Assembly (NCBI RefSeq): GCF_900198195.1
Contig: NZ_LT899436.1
Coordinates: forward strand, 558,001-622,000
Length of the DNA stretch: 64,000 nt
Origin: Tenacibaculum jejuense
GTDB taxonomy: Bacteria; Bacteroidota; Bacteroidia; Flavobacteriales; Flavobacteriaceae
Direction of reading: 5' to 3'
A model generated the notes under the pieces. That model had not been told where the DNA came from. It ran no database searches and saw only the letters and a program-made list of their open reading frames with translations. Each line of letters begins with the position of its first letter. The first letter of the stretch is position 1. A program made the position numbers and the translations under genes. This document shows positions 1 to 9,222 of the stretch, in pieces.

Positions 1-612
1 ACTGGGAATAACGACTGGAATGATTTAGGAGCCTGTAGTAGCGATAATTGTTATGGCGTAGATGAATGGACTAGTGAAGCCAATTACAAAGATGGAGATT
101 TAGTTGTTTATCAAGGTAATTTATTTAAAAGAGAAAATAACGATTGGACAGGTTTAGGTTCTTGTGATAATCAAAATGGAGATCCATGTTCAGGAATTGA
201 TCCTTGGCAAGAAAATACAAACTATCAGGCAGGAGATAAAGTTATTTACCAAGGAAAAGCATTCGAATGGAATGGAGCTGAATGGATAGAATTAGCAACT
301 TGTTCTTCACAACCAGGAATCAAATTAAACTCTCTAAGTAAAAATAACTTTAAAAAAATTGCTCTTAATGTGTATCCCAATCCTGTAAAGGAATTTTTAA
401 ACTTCAAAGTAAAACACATGAAAGCTAAAGAAACTAAAGTAAGTCTTAGAAACATCTTAGGGAAGTTAGTATTAACTAAACAAGTTAACAGAATTTCTCC
501 AGGAGCTACAGTTTCAGAAAAAATTGATGTAAAAGCTTTGCCTAAAGGAATCTATCTATTAAAAATTACGAATGGAAAAACAAGTGTTGCTAAAAGAGTT
601 ATGATAAAATAA
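1..612 (+). CDS. C-terminal part of a T9SS-secreted protein with CBM5/12-like repeats (5' truncated)
   Basis: The frame is open from base 1 to the stop at 610-612 with no start needed, so this is the last 203 residues of a longer gene. Residues 22-50 and 67-97 are two copies of a short aromatic module of the form W-x5-Y-x2-GD-x-V-x-Y-x-G, like the CBM5/12 chitin-binding fold, and residues 1-12 look like the end of a third copy. Residues 123-203 form a type A T9SS sorting domain, beginning NVYPNP and ending in a basic KRVMIK tail. I infer a secreted polysaccharide-binding enzyme whose catalytic part lies upstream of the window. Only 29 bases separate it from the next T9SS gene, so the two may be co-transcribed. 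Confidence 0.85.
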   Translation, partial: TGNNDWNDLGACSSDNCYGVDEWTSEANYKDGDLVVYQGNLFKRENNDWTGLGSCDNQNGDPCSGIDPWQENTNYQAGDKVIYQGKAFEWNGAEWIELATCSSQPGIKLNSLSKNNFKKIALNVYPNPVKEFLNFKVKHMKAKETKVSLRNILGKLVLTKQVNRISPGATVSEKIDVKALPKGIYLLKITNGKTSVAKRVMIK

Positions 613-641
613 GAATACTATCAACTAAAAACCAATTATAA

Positions 642-3600
642 ATGAAACAATTAACCTCATTAAAATTAACGATAGCAGTAATACTGCTATCGTGTAATTT
701 CTCCGTAGCCAAGGCTCAAGAGTTATACGAATTATCTCAGAAAGAAAACTTAAAAGTTAAAAAGCTAGAACGCTTAGGAGAAAAATATTACGAAACTCAT
801 AGTAAAGGTAAGGGCAGCGGATTTAAATTATTCATGCGAAACTTGTATTGGGCAAAACGTAATCAAGATGCAAATGGTCGTGTAATTAGTGACAGGCAAG
901 TTGTAGATGAATGTGAAAAATTTAACAAGCAGTACAACACAAAAGAAATTCAATCTAGACAAGCACGAAATGTGAGTGGATGGAAAGAATTAGGGCCATT
1001 TAACTGGACTAGAACTAGGAGTTGGTCTCCAGGTTTGGGTAGAATAGTTTCTATTGCTGTTGAACCAAATCAACAAAACATTATTTACGCAGGTTCACCT
1101 GGTGGAGGTATTTGGAAAACTACAAACGGAGGTTCTTCTTGGACACCCTTAGGAGATAATATGACAAACATGTCTATTTGGTCTATAGCTATAGATCCAA
1201 CAAATTCTAATACTGTTTACCTTGGGAATTCTGCTGGACAAATCATGAGATCTACTAATGGAGGTTCATCTTGGTCGCAAATTTATAGAGTAAGCGGAAC
1301 ACCAAGAAGAATTTTAATTCATCCTAATGGAAATACAATTTTTATAGGAACTTCTAGAGCGCTATATCGTTCTACAAACAAAGGAGCTAGTTTTTCTTCA
1401 GTATTAAATGCAAATTCAGAAGACGTAGAATTTAAACCAGGAAATACAAATGTAGTTTATGCCTGCGGAAGTAGTTTTTATAAATCAACAAATGGAGGTG
1501 CTTCTTTTAGTAGAATTACCAGTGGTTTAAGTCGAACAGAACGTATGAAAATGGCTGTAACTCCTGCAAATCCAAATATGGTGTATTTAGTACAAAAAAG
1601 AGGTAGTAGTTTTGGATATATATACAGATCTACGAATAGCGGATCTAGTTTCTCTACAAGATCAAGTTATCAAACACTTTCTACAAATGATGTGTATTTT
1701 ACACAAGCTTCAAGAGATATGGCAATCACAGTTTCAAATACAAATGCAAATGAAGTTCATGTTGGAGGAATGGATTATTCTAGGTCTTTAGATGGTGGAG
1801 TTTCATTTACAAAATTAGCATCATGGAGCAGTCCTGGAGATCGCTCTTATGTTCATGCTGATATCGAAGTAATGCAATATATCAACGGAACTATTTATGT
1901 AGGTAGCGACGGTGGAATCTTTAGAAGTTCAGATCGTGGAAATAATATGCGCGATTTAACTCAAGGAGGATTAGCTGTTCGTCAATATTATAGAATAGGA
2001 AATTCAGCAACAGACGCTAATATGATTGTTGGTGGAGCGCAAGACAATGGAACTAATATTATGAGAGGTTCTAGCAGACAATTTGTTGAGTGGTTAGGAG
2101 CAGATGGAATGGAATGTTTTATCGATCATACCAATAGAAATATTGTTTATGGAACTGTTCAGTTTGGTAGCTTGTATAAAAGTACAGACGGTGGAAACAG
2201 TATTGGAAATATTAGTAAGCCAGGAAATTTTAGTGGAGAATGGGTAACACCATTTACGATGGATCCTATTGATAGTAGAAAAATCTATGTTGGATATAGA
2301 GATTTATACAGAAGTAATAATGGTGGAAGAAGTGGAAGTTGGACTAATATTACCTCAAGAATAAATGTTGGTGGTAATTTAGATGAAATGGCAATTGCTA
2401 AATCGAATAACAACTACATTTATATAGCTCAAGAAGGAAGAGTTTGGAGAACGAAAAACGGACAAAGTAGTAATCCGACTTGGACCGAAGTAAGTAATTT
2501 TAGAGGTGATGTAAACTTTATAGCTGTCGATCCAAATAATCCGGAAAGAGTTGCCATCGCTGCTACAGGTTCTAGAGTATATATTTCTACAAATGCAGGA
2601 AGTGATTGGACAAACATCAGAAGTAATTTGCCAAATATTGCTGCTCAATGTTTAGTGTTTGATGATACAAGTAAAAATGGTCTTTATGTTGGAATGCAAT
2701 CTGGTGTTTACTACACGAATGATAATTTGAGTTCTTGGGTTTCGTTTTCTAAAAATCTTCCTGGTGTTCAAACTACAGATTTAGAAATTCACTATGGTAC
2801 AAGAAAACTTCGTTTGGCTACATATGGAAGAGGTATTTGGGAGTCTGATTTGTACAGTGAAGATAATACAGATACTGAAATTACAGCTCCAAGCGATTTA
2901 GTTGCTTCTTTAAATGAAAGAAATGTAACATTAACATGGAAAGATAATTCTAATAATGAGTCAGGATTTACAATTCAAAGAAATGACGGACAAGGGTTCA
3001 GTAGAGTAGGATTTATAAACGATCAAACTACATATACAGATGAAAATTTGGCTGACGGAACTTACACTTACAGAGTAAGAGCTTATAATGGAACTGATTA
3101 TTCAGATTTTTCTAATACAGTAGAAATAAAAGTAACAATTACTGATAATACAATTACTCCTCCAAGTGATTTAACTGCTGCATTAACTGATAAAAATGTA
3201 ACATTAAGATGGAAAGATAATTCTAATAATGAATCAGGGTTTACAATTCAGAGAAACGACGGACAAGGATTTAGTAGAATCAATTTTGTAAATGATTTAA
3301 CAACTTATACAGATGAAAACCTTGCTGAAGGAACTTACCAATATAGAGTTAGAGCTTATGATAGTTCTGATTATTCAGATTTTTCTAATGTGGTAGAAGT
3401 TAAAGTGAATGATAATTCAAACGAACCAGACATTAAAGAAGATTGTATTGGTTGTGTAGTTTACGATACCAATAGTGAAGAAACTACTAATGCAGATCAT
3501 TCGAAGGAGAAAGCTGCGGATGGAGATCCAAATACTTACTGGCATTCAAATTGGTACGACGATAATACATCACATCCACATTTTATAGCGATAGATTTAG

Positions 3601-4172
3601 GAAAAGAAAAAGAAGTAGTAGGATTTTCGTATCAAGGTCGCCAATCAGGAACTACAGGAATGGTAAAAGAATATATTCTTTTTGGATGGGATGGAAGTAA
3701 TTGGAAACAACTTTCAACAGGATCATTCCAAAAATCAACATTAAAACAATCGGCAGATTTTGAACAATTCAAAACACGTTATTTATATTTTAGAGCACTT
3801 TCTGAAGTAGATGGTAAACGATGGGCTTCTGTTGCAGAGTTTTCTGTAAAGTATATAGATTCACCTGAAGAAGCTGTAAGTCAAGATTCAAAAACAAATG
3901 AAATAGCTCCAAGTGTAGATTTACAAGACTTTGGGGGAATTAAAGTGTATCCAATTCCTTTTAAAGATAAACTTATTGTAAAAGGAATTCCGTCTCTTAA
4001 GTCGGTAAGAAACTTAAAGTTAATTGGAGTAAATGGTAAAGTGTTACCAATTGCAAAAGTATTTGATGGAGAGAATTTGATTATTAATGTGAATACAGTT
4101 TCAACAGGATTTTATATTCTACAATTTGAAGATAGTAAAAAATTAAGATCAATTAAAGTATTTAAAAAGTAA
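642..4172 (+). CDS. T9SS-secreted BNR/sortilin-repeat protein with two FN3 domains and a discoidin domain
   Basis: This 1176-residue exported protein starts with a signal peptide ending near AKAQ. Residues about 110-740 contain many BNR/VPS10-type beta-propeller blades, recognisable by repeated S-T-N-G-G-x-S-W motifs. Residues about 747-832 and 837-922 are two near-identical fibronectin type III domains. Residues about 936-1073 form an F5/8 type C (discoidin) carbohydrate-binding domain, and residues 1099-1176 are a T9SS C-terminal sorting domain starting KVYPIP. Propellers of this type occur in sialidase- and xyloglucanase-like proteins, but I see no catalytic signature that names a substrate. 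It is probably a cell-surface or released glycan-acting or adhesive protein. It ends just before a symmetrical terminator shared with the convergent gene. Confidence 0.88.
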   Translation: MKQLTSLKLTIAVILLSCNFSVAKAQELYELSQKENLKVKKLERLGEKYYETHSKGKGSGFKLFMRNLYWAKRNQDANGRVISDRQVVDECEKFNKQYNTKEIQSRQARNVSGWKELGPFNWTRTRSWSPGLGRIVSIAVEPNQQNIIYAGSPGGGIWKTTNGGSSWTPLGDNMTNMSIWSIAIDPTNSNTVYLGNSAGQIMRSTNGGSSWSQIYRVSGTPRRILIHPNGNTIFIGTSRALYRSTNKGASFSSVLNANSEDVEFKPGNTNVVYACGSSFYKSTNGGASFSRITSGLSRTERMKMAVTPANPNMVYLVQKRGSSFGYIYRSTNSGSSFSTRSSYQTLSTNDVYFTQASRDMAITVSNTNANEVHVGGMDYSRSLDGGVSFTKLASWSSPGDRSYVHADIEVMQYINGTIYVGSDGGIFRSSDRGNNMRDLTQGGLAVRQYYRIGNSATDANMIVGGAQDNGTNIMRGSSRQFVEWLGADGMECFIDHTNRNIVYGTVQFGSLYKSTDGGNSIGNISKPGNFSGEWVTPFTMDPIDSRKIYVGYRDLYRSNNGGRSGSWTNITSRINVGGNLDEMAIAKSNNNYIYIAQEGRVWRTKNGQSSNPTWTEVSNFRGDVNFIAVDPNNPERVAIAATGSRVYISTNAGSDWTNIRSNLPNIAAQCLVFDDTSKNGLYVGMQSGVYYTNDNLSSWVSFSKNLPGVQTTDLEIHYGTRKLRLATYGRGIWESDLYSEDNTDTEITAPSDLVASLNERNVTLTWKDNSNNESGFTIQRNDGQGFSRVGFINDQTTYTDENLADGTYTYRVRAYNGTDYSDFSNTVEIKVTITDNTITPPSDLTAALTDKNVTLRWKDNSNNESGFTIQRNDGQGFSRINFVNDLTTYTDENLAEGTYQYRVRAYDSSDYSDFSNVVEVKVNDNSNEPDIKEDCIGCVVYDTNSEETTNADHSKEKAADGDPNTYWHSNWYDDNTSHPHFIAIDLGKEKEVVGFSYQGRQSGTTGMVKEYILFGWDGSNWKQLSTGSFQKSTLKQSADFEQFKTRYLYFRALSEVDGKRWASVAEFSVKYIDSPEEAVSQDSKTNEIAPSVDLQDFGGIKVYPIPFKDKLIVKGIPSLKSVRNLKLIGVNGKVLPIAKVFDGENLIINVNTVSTGFYILQFEDSKKLRSIKVFKK

Positions 4173-4178
4173 AGAAAA

Positions 4179-4206
4179 AAAGCCTCAGTAAATATACTGA
4201 GGCTTT
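4179..4206. terminator. Bidirectional intrinsic terminator
   Basis: Arms 4179-4190 and 4195-4206 pair perfectly (12 bp, stem core GCCTCAGTA, loop AATA). They are flanked by an A-run on the left and a T-run on the right, so the hairpin can end both the BNR gene on the plus strand and the exported-protein gene on the minus strand. Confidence 0.8.
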
Positions 4207-4209
4207 TAA

Positions 4210-4716
4210 TTATATCTTTTTGAGAATTTTTTTCTCAACTTTTTTAGGTTTTTTTTGAGGTCTTTTATTTCCAGGAAACACTAAAGATGTACTCGAAAAA
4301 GTAGTTCCAAAATTTACGTGTGCATAATATACTTGACTTACAGCATCATAAACTTGATCTTCGGTTAACTCTTTTAAAGGATGAATAAATACAGACCATA
4401 AAATATTATCGGAAATAGCATATTTAACATCTAAAGCAGTATGAAAATTAGCCATTAAAGAAGCTGTTTTTAATTCTTCATTTAATTTATCGCTTTCCCC
4501 AATCGGAGAAATAATTCGCATTCTATTGTGAGTAGAGTCTGCTATGGCAATAAAAGGCACATCTTTAATAACGAAACGCCATTGAGGCTTTTGACTGATA
4601 ATGCTGTCACTAGCTCTCTCTAATATAGTTCCTAATTTAGTAAGTGTCATTTCTTGCGCCGACATTGATAAGGAAAATATTAAAGTTAAAATCAATGAAG
4701 TATAAAGTTTTTTCAT
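4210..4716 (-). CDS. Exported protein of unknown function
   Basis: The 168 residues begin with a clear signal peptide (hydrophobic residues 5-16, cleavage near MSAQ). The mature part is about 145 residues of mixed alpha/beta character and ends in a lysine-rich tail (KKPKKVEKKILKKI). I do not recognise the family. The central part, about residues 40-140, looks like one compact domain. It is convergent with the BNR gene and shares its terminator. The metallopeptidase gene upstream is about 60 bases away on the same strand, so co-transcription is possible. The tail is basic enough to interact with anionic surfaces or nucleic acid, but that is speculation. Confidence 0.7.
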   Translation of the reverse strand: MKKLYTSLILTLIFSLSMSAQEMTLTKLGTILERASDSIISQKPQWRFVIKDVPFIAIADSTHNRMRIISPIGESDKLNEELKTASLMANFHTALDVKYAISDNILWSVFIHPLKELTEDQVYDAVSQVYYAHVNFGTTFSSTSLVFPGNKRPQKKPKKVEKKILKKI

Positions 4717-4779
4717 AAGTAAAATTTACTTCTTTGACGATTAAAATACACTTTCCTTACATTCTTTTGAATAGAAGAA

Positions 4780-5490
4780 CTAATCGTTTCTATTCTGACT
4801 TGCAGCCATTAATCGCATTGCCCAATATAATAAAGTTGCTAAAGAACCAATAGCAGCAACTAAGTACGTTCTTGCCGCAGCTTTTAAAGCATCTTGCGCA
4901 CCTGCTAATTCTTCACGAGTAACCATGTTTTTATTTTTTAACCATGCTAAAGCTCTGTTACTAGCGTCGTATTCAACAGGTAAAGTTACAAAGCTAAATA
5001 GAGTTGCAACTCCAAACATAGCAGTTCCGATAGAAAGCGCATAATATCCTAAATTAGAAGTTAGCCCTAAAACTAATCCTGCCATGATCAAAATATTCGA
5101 AAACTTAGATGATATACCAACTAAGGGAACTAGATTAGATCGCATTTTTAACCATTTGTAAGCACGAGCATGTTGTACAGCATGTCCAACTTCATGTGCA
5201 GCAACCGCAGCAGCAGCAGCATTTCTTTCGTGATAAACGACATCACTTAAATTTACAGTTTTATTTTGAGGGTTATAATGATCAGTTAAACTACCTGGAG
5301 TAGAAATTACTTTAACATCATAAATTCCATGATCATCTAACATTTTTTGAGCTATTTCAGCACCACTCATTCCATTTCGTAAACGAATGTTAGAGTATTT
5401 TTTAAACTTTCTTTTAAGAGAACTGCTTACCAAACTACTGATTAAAGCAAAAGCTCCCATTATTACGTAATATCCAAGATCCATTACCAT
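4780..5490 (-). CDS. Zinc metallopeptidase, YugP type
   Basis: This 236-residue membrane protein carries the zincin motif HEVGH at residues 99-103, followed by AVQHA, as in the YugP/neutral zinc metallopeptidase family. Membrane segments lie at residues about 6-23, 125-150, 155-175 and near 215. An HERN motif at 87-90 just before the alanine-rich catalytic helix also fits the family. It probably acts on membrane or periplasmic proteins; no substrate is evident. Two in-frame ATGs (residues 1 and 3) could start it. The gene is divergent from the asparaginase gene across a short AT-rich gap. Confidence 0.85.
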   Translation of the reverse strand: MVMDLGYYVIMGAFALISSLVSSSLKRKFKKYSNIRLRNGMSGAEIAQKMLDDHGIYDVKVISTPGSLTDHYNPQNKTVNLSDVVYHERNAAAAAVAAHEVGHAVQHARAYKWLKMRSNLVPLVGISSKFSNILIMAGLVLGLTSNLGYYALSIGTAMFGVATLFSFVTLPVEYDASNRALAWLKNKNMVTREELAGAQDALKAAARTYLVAAIGSLATLLYWAMRLMAASQNRND

Positions 5491-5591
5491 AGTTATACTT
5501 TTTTACTTTTAATAATTGTATTCTTTCTTAGTTTGATAAATTTACAACATAAATTATTCCACAATCAAAATGTGGATAAAAAGTTGACAAA

Positions 5592-6623
5592 ATGACAAGT
5601 AGACCTAATATTTTATTAGTGTACACTGGTGGTACAATAGGAATGGTAAAAGATTATAAATCTAACGCATTAAGAGCATTTGATTTTAGCCAGATTTTAG
5701 AGAAAATTCCAGAGTTAAAGCAATTAAATTGTGAAATAGACACTATTTCATTTGAAGAACCAATAGATTCTTCTAATATGAATACATCTTATTACATAAC
5801 AATTGCTGAAATTATTGAAGAGAACTATAATAAATACGATGGTTTTGTTGTATTAACAGGTTCAGATACCATGTCTTACGTTTCTTCTGCAGTAAGTTTT
5901 ATGTTCGAAAATTTACAAAAACCAGTAATCTTTACAGGATCGCAATTGCCTATTGGAGATTTGAGAACAGATGCCAAAGAGAATTTAATTACATCCATAG
6001 AAATAGCTTGTGCTTCAGAGAAAGGAGAACCTATAATTCAAGAAGTCGGATTGTATTTTGAATACAAATTGTACAGAGCAAATAGAACAACAAAAATTAA
6101 CGCAGAACAATTTGAAGCGTTCACATCAATGAATTATCCACCACTTGCAGAAAGTGGAGTACATTTATCTTTTAATAAGCATTTGTTGCTTAGAAATGAA
6201 TCGAAGAATTCTAAATTAATTTTCAGAAAAAATTTGATTTCAGATATAGTAATACTGAAATTATTTCCAGGGATTACACCAAAAGTTGTTGAAGCTATTG
6301 TTAATGTTGAAGGTTTAAAAGGACTAATACTTGAAAGTTATGGTTCTGGTAATGCTCCTACAGAGTCATGGTTTATTGATTTGATAGCTAAAACGATACA
6401 AAAAGGAGTGCGAGTAGTAAATGTTACACAATGCAGTGGAGGAAGTGTGATTTTAGGTTTGTATGAGACGAGTACAGACTTAAAAGATATGGGGATTATA
6501 AATGGAAAAGACATCACAACAGAGACTGCAATTGCAAAAATGATGTACCTGTTGGGAGAAGATTTATCTGATCAACAATTCAAGTATTATTTTGAAACTC
6601 CATTGCGAGGTGAGATTTCGTAA
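5592..6623 (+). CDS. ansA: Type I L-asparaginase
   Basis: The 343-residue protein hydrolyses asparagine to aspartate and ammonia. Both family signatures are present: YTGGTIGM at residues 11-18, containing the nucleophilic threonine, and LTGSDTMSY at 88-96, with the catalytic Thr-Asp pair T89/D92 or equivalent. A DAKEN segment supplies the conserved lysine. There is no signal peptide, so it should be a cytoplasmic type I enzyme. It begins 101 bases from the divergent metallopeptidase gene and is followed by a 228-base gap before the ExbB cluster, so it appears to be its own transcription unit. Confidence 0.93.
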   Translation: MTSRPNILLVYTGGTIGMVKDYKSNALRAFDFSQILEKIPELKQLNCEIDTISFEEPIDSSNMNTSYYITIAEIIEENYNKYDGFVVLTGSDTMSYVSSAVSFMFENLQKPVIFTGSQLPIGDLRTDAKENLITSIEIACASEKGEPIIQEVGLYFEYKLYRANRTTKINAEQFEAFTSMNYPPLAESGVHLSFNKHLLLRNESKNSKLIFRKNLISDIVILKLFPGITPKVVEAIVNVEGLKGLILESYGSGNAPTESWFIDLIAKTIQKGVRVVNVTQCSGGSVILGLYETSTDLKDMGIINGKDITTETAIAKMMYLLGEDLSDQQFKYYFETPLRGEIS

Positions 6624-6851
6624 ATTTATCTTAATTGAATTATTGTTTCCATTAAAAAGACAAAGTATTTTAACAATAACCGTTAATTTTCTTTACTGAA
6701 CCAACATTTTTTTGTTAATTGGCAGTCTGAAAACTTGGGGTACATATTTTTTAACAAAAAAAACTAAAATTATAGTAATTTGTACGCCAGTTTAGACAAT
6801 TTAAAAATTTGTATTTTTAACACGTTAACTATTTAAATTAATTATAACAAA

Positions 6852-7565
6852 ATGAAAAAAGCAGTAAATGTCCTAACACTTACAGGAATTATGTTCTTTG
6901 GGGCTATTCAATCAACTTTTGCTCAGGAAGTTGAAAAAACTTTCCACCAAGAATTAAAACAACGTTTTATTGAAGGAGATCCTAAATTCATGGGGATTGT
7001 TTTAGTTACTTTAATATTAGGTTTAGCTATAGCAATAGAAAGAATTATCTATTTAAACATGGCAACAACAAATACTAAGAAATTAGTAGCTAAGGTTGAT
7101 GACGCTTTAAGTTCAGGTGGTGTAGAGGCTGCTAAAGAAGTGTGTAGAAACACAAAAGGACCTGTTGCTTCAATCTTTTACCAAGGTTTAGAAAGAGCAG
7201 ACGAAGGATTAGATGCTGCTGAAAAAGCTGTAGTTGGTTATGGAGGTGTACAAATGGGATTATTAGAGAAAAACATCTCTTGGTTATCTTTATTTATCGC
7301 TTTAGCACCGATGCTTGGTTTCATGGGAACGGTTATTGGTATGATCGATGCCTTCGATAAAATTGCAGTAGCAAATGATATCTCTCCAGCGGTAGTAGCA
7401 GGTGGTATTAAAATTGCACTTTTAACTACAGTATTTGGATTAGTAGTAGCAATTATCTTACAAATTTTCTATAACTATATCGTATCTAAAGTAGATAGTA
7501 TAGTAAACAACATGGAAGACGCATCAATTTCTTTAATTGATTTGTTAGCTAAGTATAAAAAATAA
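6852..7565 (+). CDS. exbB: MotA/TolQ/ExbB proton channel family protein
   Basis: This is the 237-residue integral membrane component of a proton-driven motor. An N-terminal signal-like segment (residues 1-25) is followed by membrane helices at about 45-68, 143-168 and 182-210. The segment APMLGFMGTVIGMIDAF is the ExbB/TolQ core signature. It opens a five-gene run: small membrane protein, two ExbD proteins and a PorT-like barrel, with gaps of 12, 6 and 18 bases between the first four. The complex should use proton flow across the inner membrane to energise an outer-membrane process, here perhaps TonB-type uptake or gliding/secretion. The symbol is by family, not by proven partner. Confidence 0.9.
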   Translation: MKKAVNVLTLTGIMFFGAIQSTFAQEVEKTFHQELKQRFIEGDPKFMGIVLVTLILGLAIAIERIIYLNMATTNTKKLVAKVDDALSSGGVEAAKEVCRNTKGPVASIFYQGLERADEGLDAAEKAVVGYGGVQMGLLEKNISWLSLFIALAPMLGFMGTVIGMIDAFDKIAVANDISPAVVAGGIKIALLTTVFGLVVAIILQIFYNYIVSKVDSIVNNMEDASISLIDLLAKYKK

Positions 7566-7577
7566 TAAAGTTAGCAA

Positions 7578-8015
7578 ATGAATAATAAAATATTAACACT
7601 ATTAGTAGCTATTATTTCGGTTGTAGGCTTCGGTCTTTTTATCAACGTAATGATGACAGATTCAGAAGACAAAGTAGCTATGTCTGATGCATCTAGCCCT
7701 ATAGTTACCTTCGGTATAGTAATACTTATCGTTACAATGGCGATTGCAGTATTAGCCTCTATATTAGGAGTAGCTAAAAATCCAAAAGCACTTAAGAAAA
7801 CTTTATTAGGTTTAGCAGTTCTTGGAGTGATTTTATTAGTTTCTTCATTAGTATCTGATTCTAGTCAAGTTTTAGATGCAAATAAGGAAGTAATTGCAGC
7901 AGAAGGAAGTTCTGTTTCAAAGTTAACAAGTACAGGAATTTGGTCAAGTCTTATCCTTTTAGTAGTAGGAGGAGCATTCTTTGTATTTGATTTATTCAAA
8001 GGATTAATTAAATAA
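7578..8015 (+). CDS. Small four-helix membrane protein in the ExbB/ExbD cluster
   Basis: The 145 residues contain about four hydrophobic helices (near 5-27, 42-66, 72-92 and 120-140) with short polar links and no recognisable catalytic motif. The gene sits 12 bases after the ExbB-like gene and 6 bases before the first ExbD-like gene, so it is almost certainly co-transcribed with the motor. I do not recognise a named family. A plausible role is an accessory or assembly subunit of the ExbB/ExbD complex, inferred only from position and topology. Confidence 0.85.
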   Translation: MNNKILTLLVAIISVVGFGLFINVMMTDSEDKVAMSDASSPIVTFGIVILIVTMAIAVLASILGVAKNPKALKKTLLGLAVLGVILLVSSLVSDSSQVLDANKEVIAAEGSSVSKLTSTGIWSSLILLVVGGAFFVFDLFKGLIK

Positions 8016-8021
8016 TAAAGA

Positions 8022-8654
8022 ATGGCAAGAAGAGAAAACCCAGAAATTAATGCAGGTTCGATGGCAGATATAGCCTTCTTGCTACTTATCTTTTTCCTTG
8101 TAACAACAACAATGGATGTTGATTCAGGTATTTCTAAAAAATTAGCTGAAAAACCTCCAAAAGATTATGATCCGCCAAAAATTAAAGAGAAAAATATCTT
8201 TCAAATAAGTATCAATAGAAATAATGACTTATTTGTTGACGGTGATGTTTTAGAGTTAAAAGATTTGAAGAGCGCTGCGCTTAAATTTATCGACAACGGA
8301 GGAGGAATAGGAAATCCTTTACCAGGAGCAGATAAAGGTACTGAGTGCGATTATTGTGGAGGTGATAGAAATCCTGATTCGTCAGATCACCCAAACAAAG
8401 CGATTATATCTATTGAAAGTGACAGAGCTGCCGATTACGGTACATATGTAACTATTCAAAACGAATTGTTAAGTGCTTATTCTGAATTAAGAAATAAACT
8501 ATGCAAGAAAAAGTATGGTATGTCTTTTACAGAATTAGAAGAAGCATATAAGAAAACTGGTCGTAAAGATGAGGAGTTAAAAAAGAAGGTAGAAAATATC
8601 AAATCTAGTTACCCTCAGATTATTACTGACTTAGATTCTGATGATAGTAATTAA
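8022..8654 (+). CDS. ExbD/TolR family biopolymer transport protein, long form with Cys-x2-Cys insertion
   Basis: This 210-residue protein has a short cytoplasmic N-terminus, one membrane helix at about residues 15-33 and a periplasmic C-terminal domain. The helix begins SMADIAFLLLIFFLV, carrying the conserved membrane aspartate needed for proton use. It is longer than typical ExbD (about 140 residues). The extra periplasmic stretch contains CDYCGG near residues 108-113 and a further cysteine near residue 162. Two different ExbD subunits in tandem are normal in Bacteroidota. The cysteines could form a disulphide or bind metal; neither is shown. Confidence 0.9.
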   Translation: MARRENPEINAGSMADIAFLLLIFFLVTTTMDVDSGISKKLAEKPPKDYDPPKIKEKNIFQISINRNNDLFVDGDVLELKDLKSAALKFIDNGGGIGNPLPGADKGTECDYCGGDRNPDSSDHPNKAIISIESDRAADYGTYVTIQNELLSAYSELRNKLCKKKYGMSFTELEEAYKKTGRKDEELKKKVENIKSSYPQIITDLDSDDSN

Positions 8655-8672
8655 ATTATAAAACATTGAATT

Positions 8673-9146
8673 ATGTCTAAATTTAAAAAGAAAAAATCAG
8701 GTCAACAAGCCATATCAACTGCCTCTTTACCAGATATTGTTTTTATGTTATTATTCTTCTTCATGGTAACAACAGTAATGCGTGAAACTGATCTTAAAGT
8801 AGATAGTCCACGTTTACCAAGTGCTACTGAAGTAAAGAAGTTAGAACATAAAAGTTTAGTAAGTACTATATATGTAGGTAGAGCTAAAGATACAGACAAA
8901 TGGGGTTCTAAGTATAATAGAATTCAATTGAATGATAAAATAGCTACACCAGATGATATACCAGCTTTTATTTTAAATGAGCGTCAACAAGTTTCTGAAA
9001 AAGAAATTCCTTTTATGACGACTTCAATTAAAGCTGATAAAGAATCAAATGTAGGTACGCTTACAGATATTCGTTTACAATTAAGAGAGGTAAATGCACT
9101 TAAATTGAGTTTATCAACTCAAAAAGGAAGTAGCATTAAAAAATAA
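8673..9146 (+). CDS. ExbD/TolR family biopolymer transport protein, second copy
   Basis: The 157 residues follow the ExbD plan: a basic N-terminus, one membrane helix at about 18-37 starting SLPDIVFMLLFFFMV with the conserved membrane aspartate, and a periplasmic domain. It lacks the cysteine insertion of the preceding ExbD, so the two paralogues may play different parts in one complex. The gene starts 18 bases after the first exbD and is followed by a clear terminator, which separates it from the PorT-like gene or lowers read-through into it. Confidence 0.9.
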   Translation: MSKFKKKKSGQQAISTASLPDIVFMLLFFFMVTTVMRETDLKVDSPRLPSATEVKKLEHKSLVSTIYVGRAKDTDKWGSKYNRIQLNDKIATPDDIPAFILNERQQVSEKEIPFMTTSIKADKESNVGTLTDIRLQLREVNALKLSLSTQKGSSIKK

Positions 9147-9172
9147 GAAATATTATTTCTAAATAGTTAAAG

Positions 9173-9196
9173 AAGAGCAATAGTTATATTGCTCTT
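9173..9196 (+). terminator. Intrinsic terminator after the second exbD
   Basis: Arms 9173-9181 (AAGAGCAAT) and 9188-9196 pair perfectly over 9 bp with a 6-base loop and run into a T-tract. It closes the ExbB/ExbD transcript or attenuates it before the PorT-like gene. Confidence 0.8.
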
Positions 9197-9222
9197 TTTT
9201 AGTTAAAACTAATTTGATTTTT

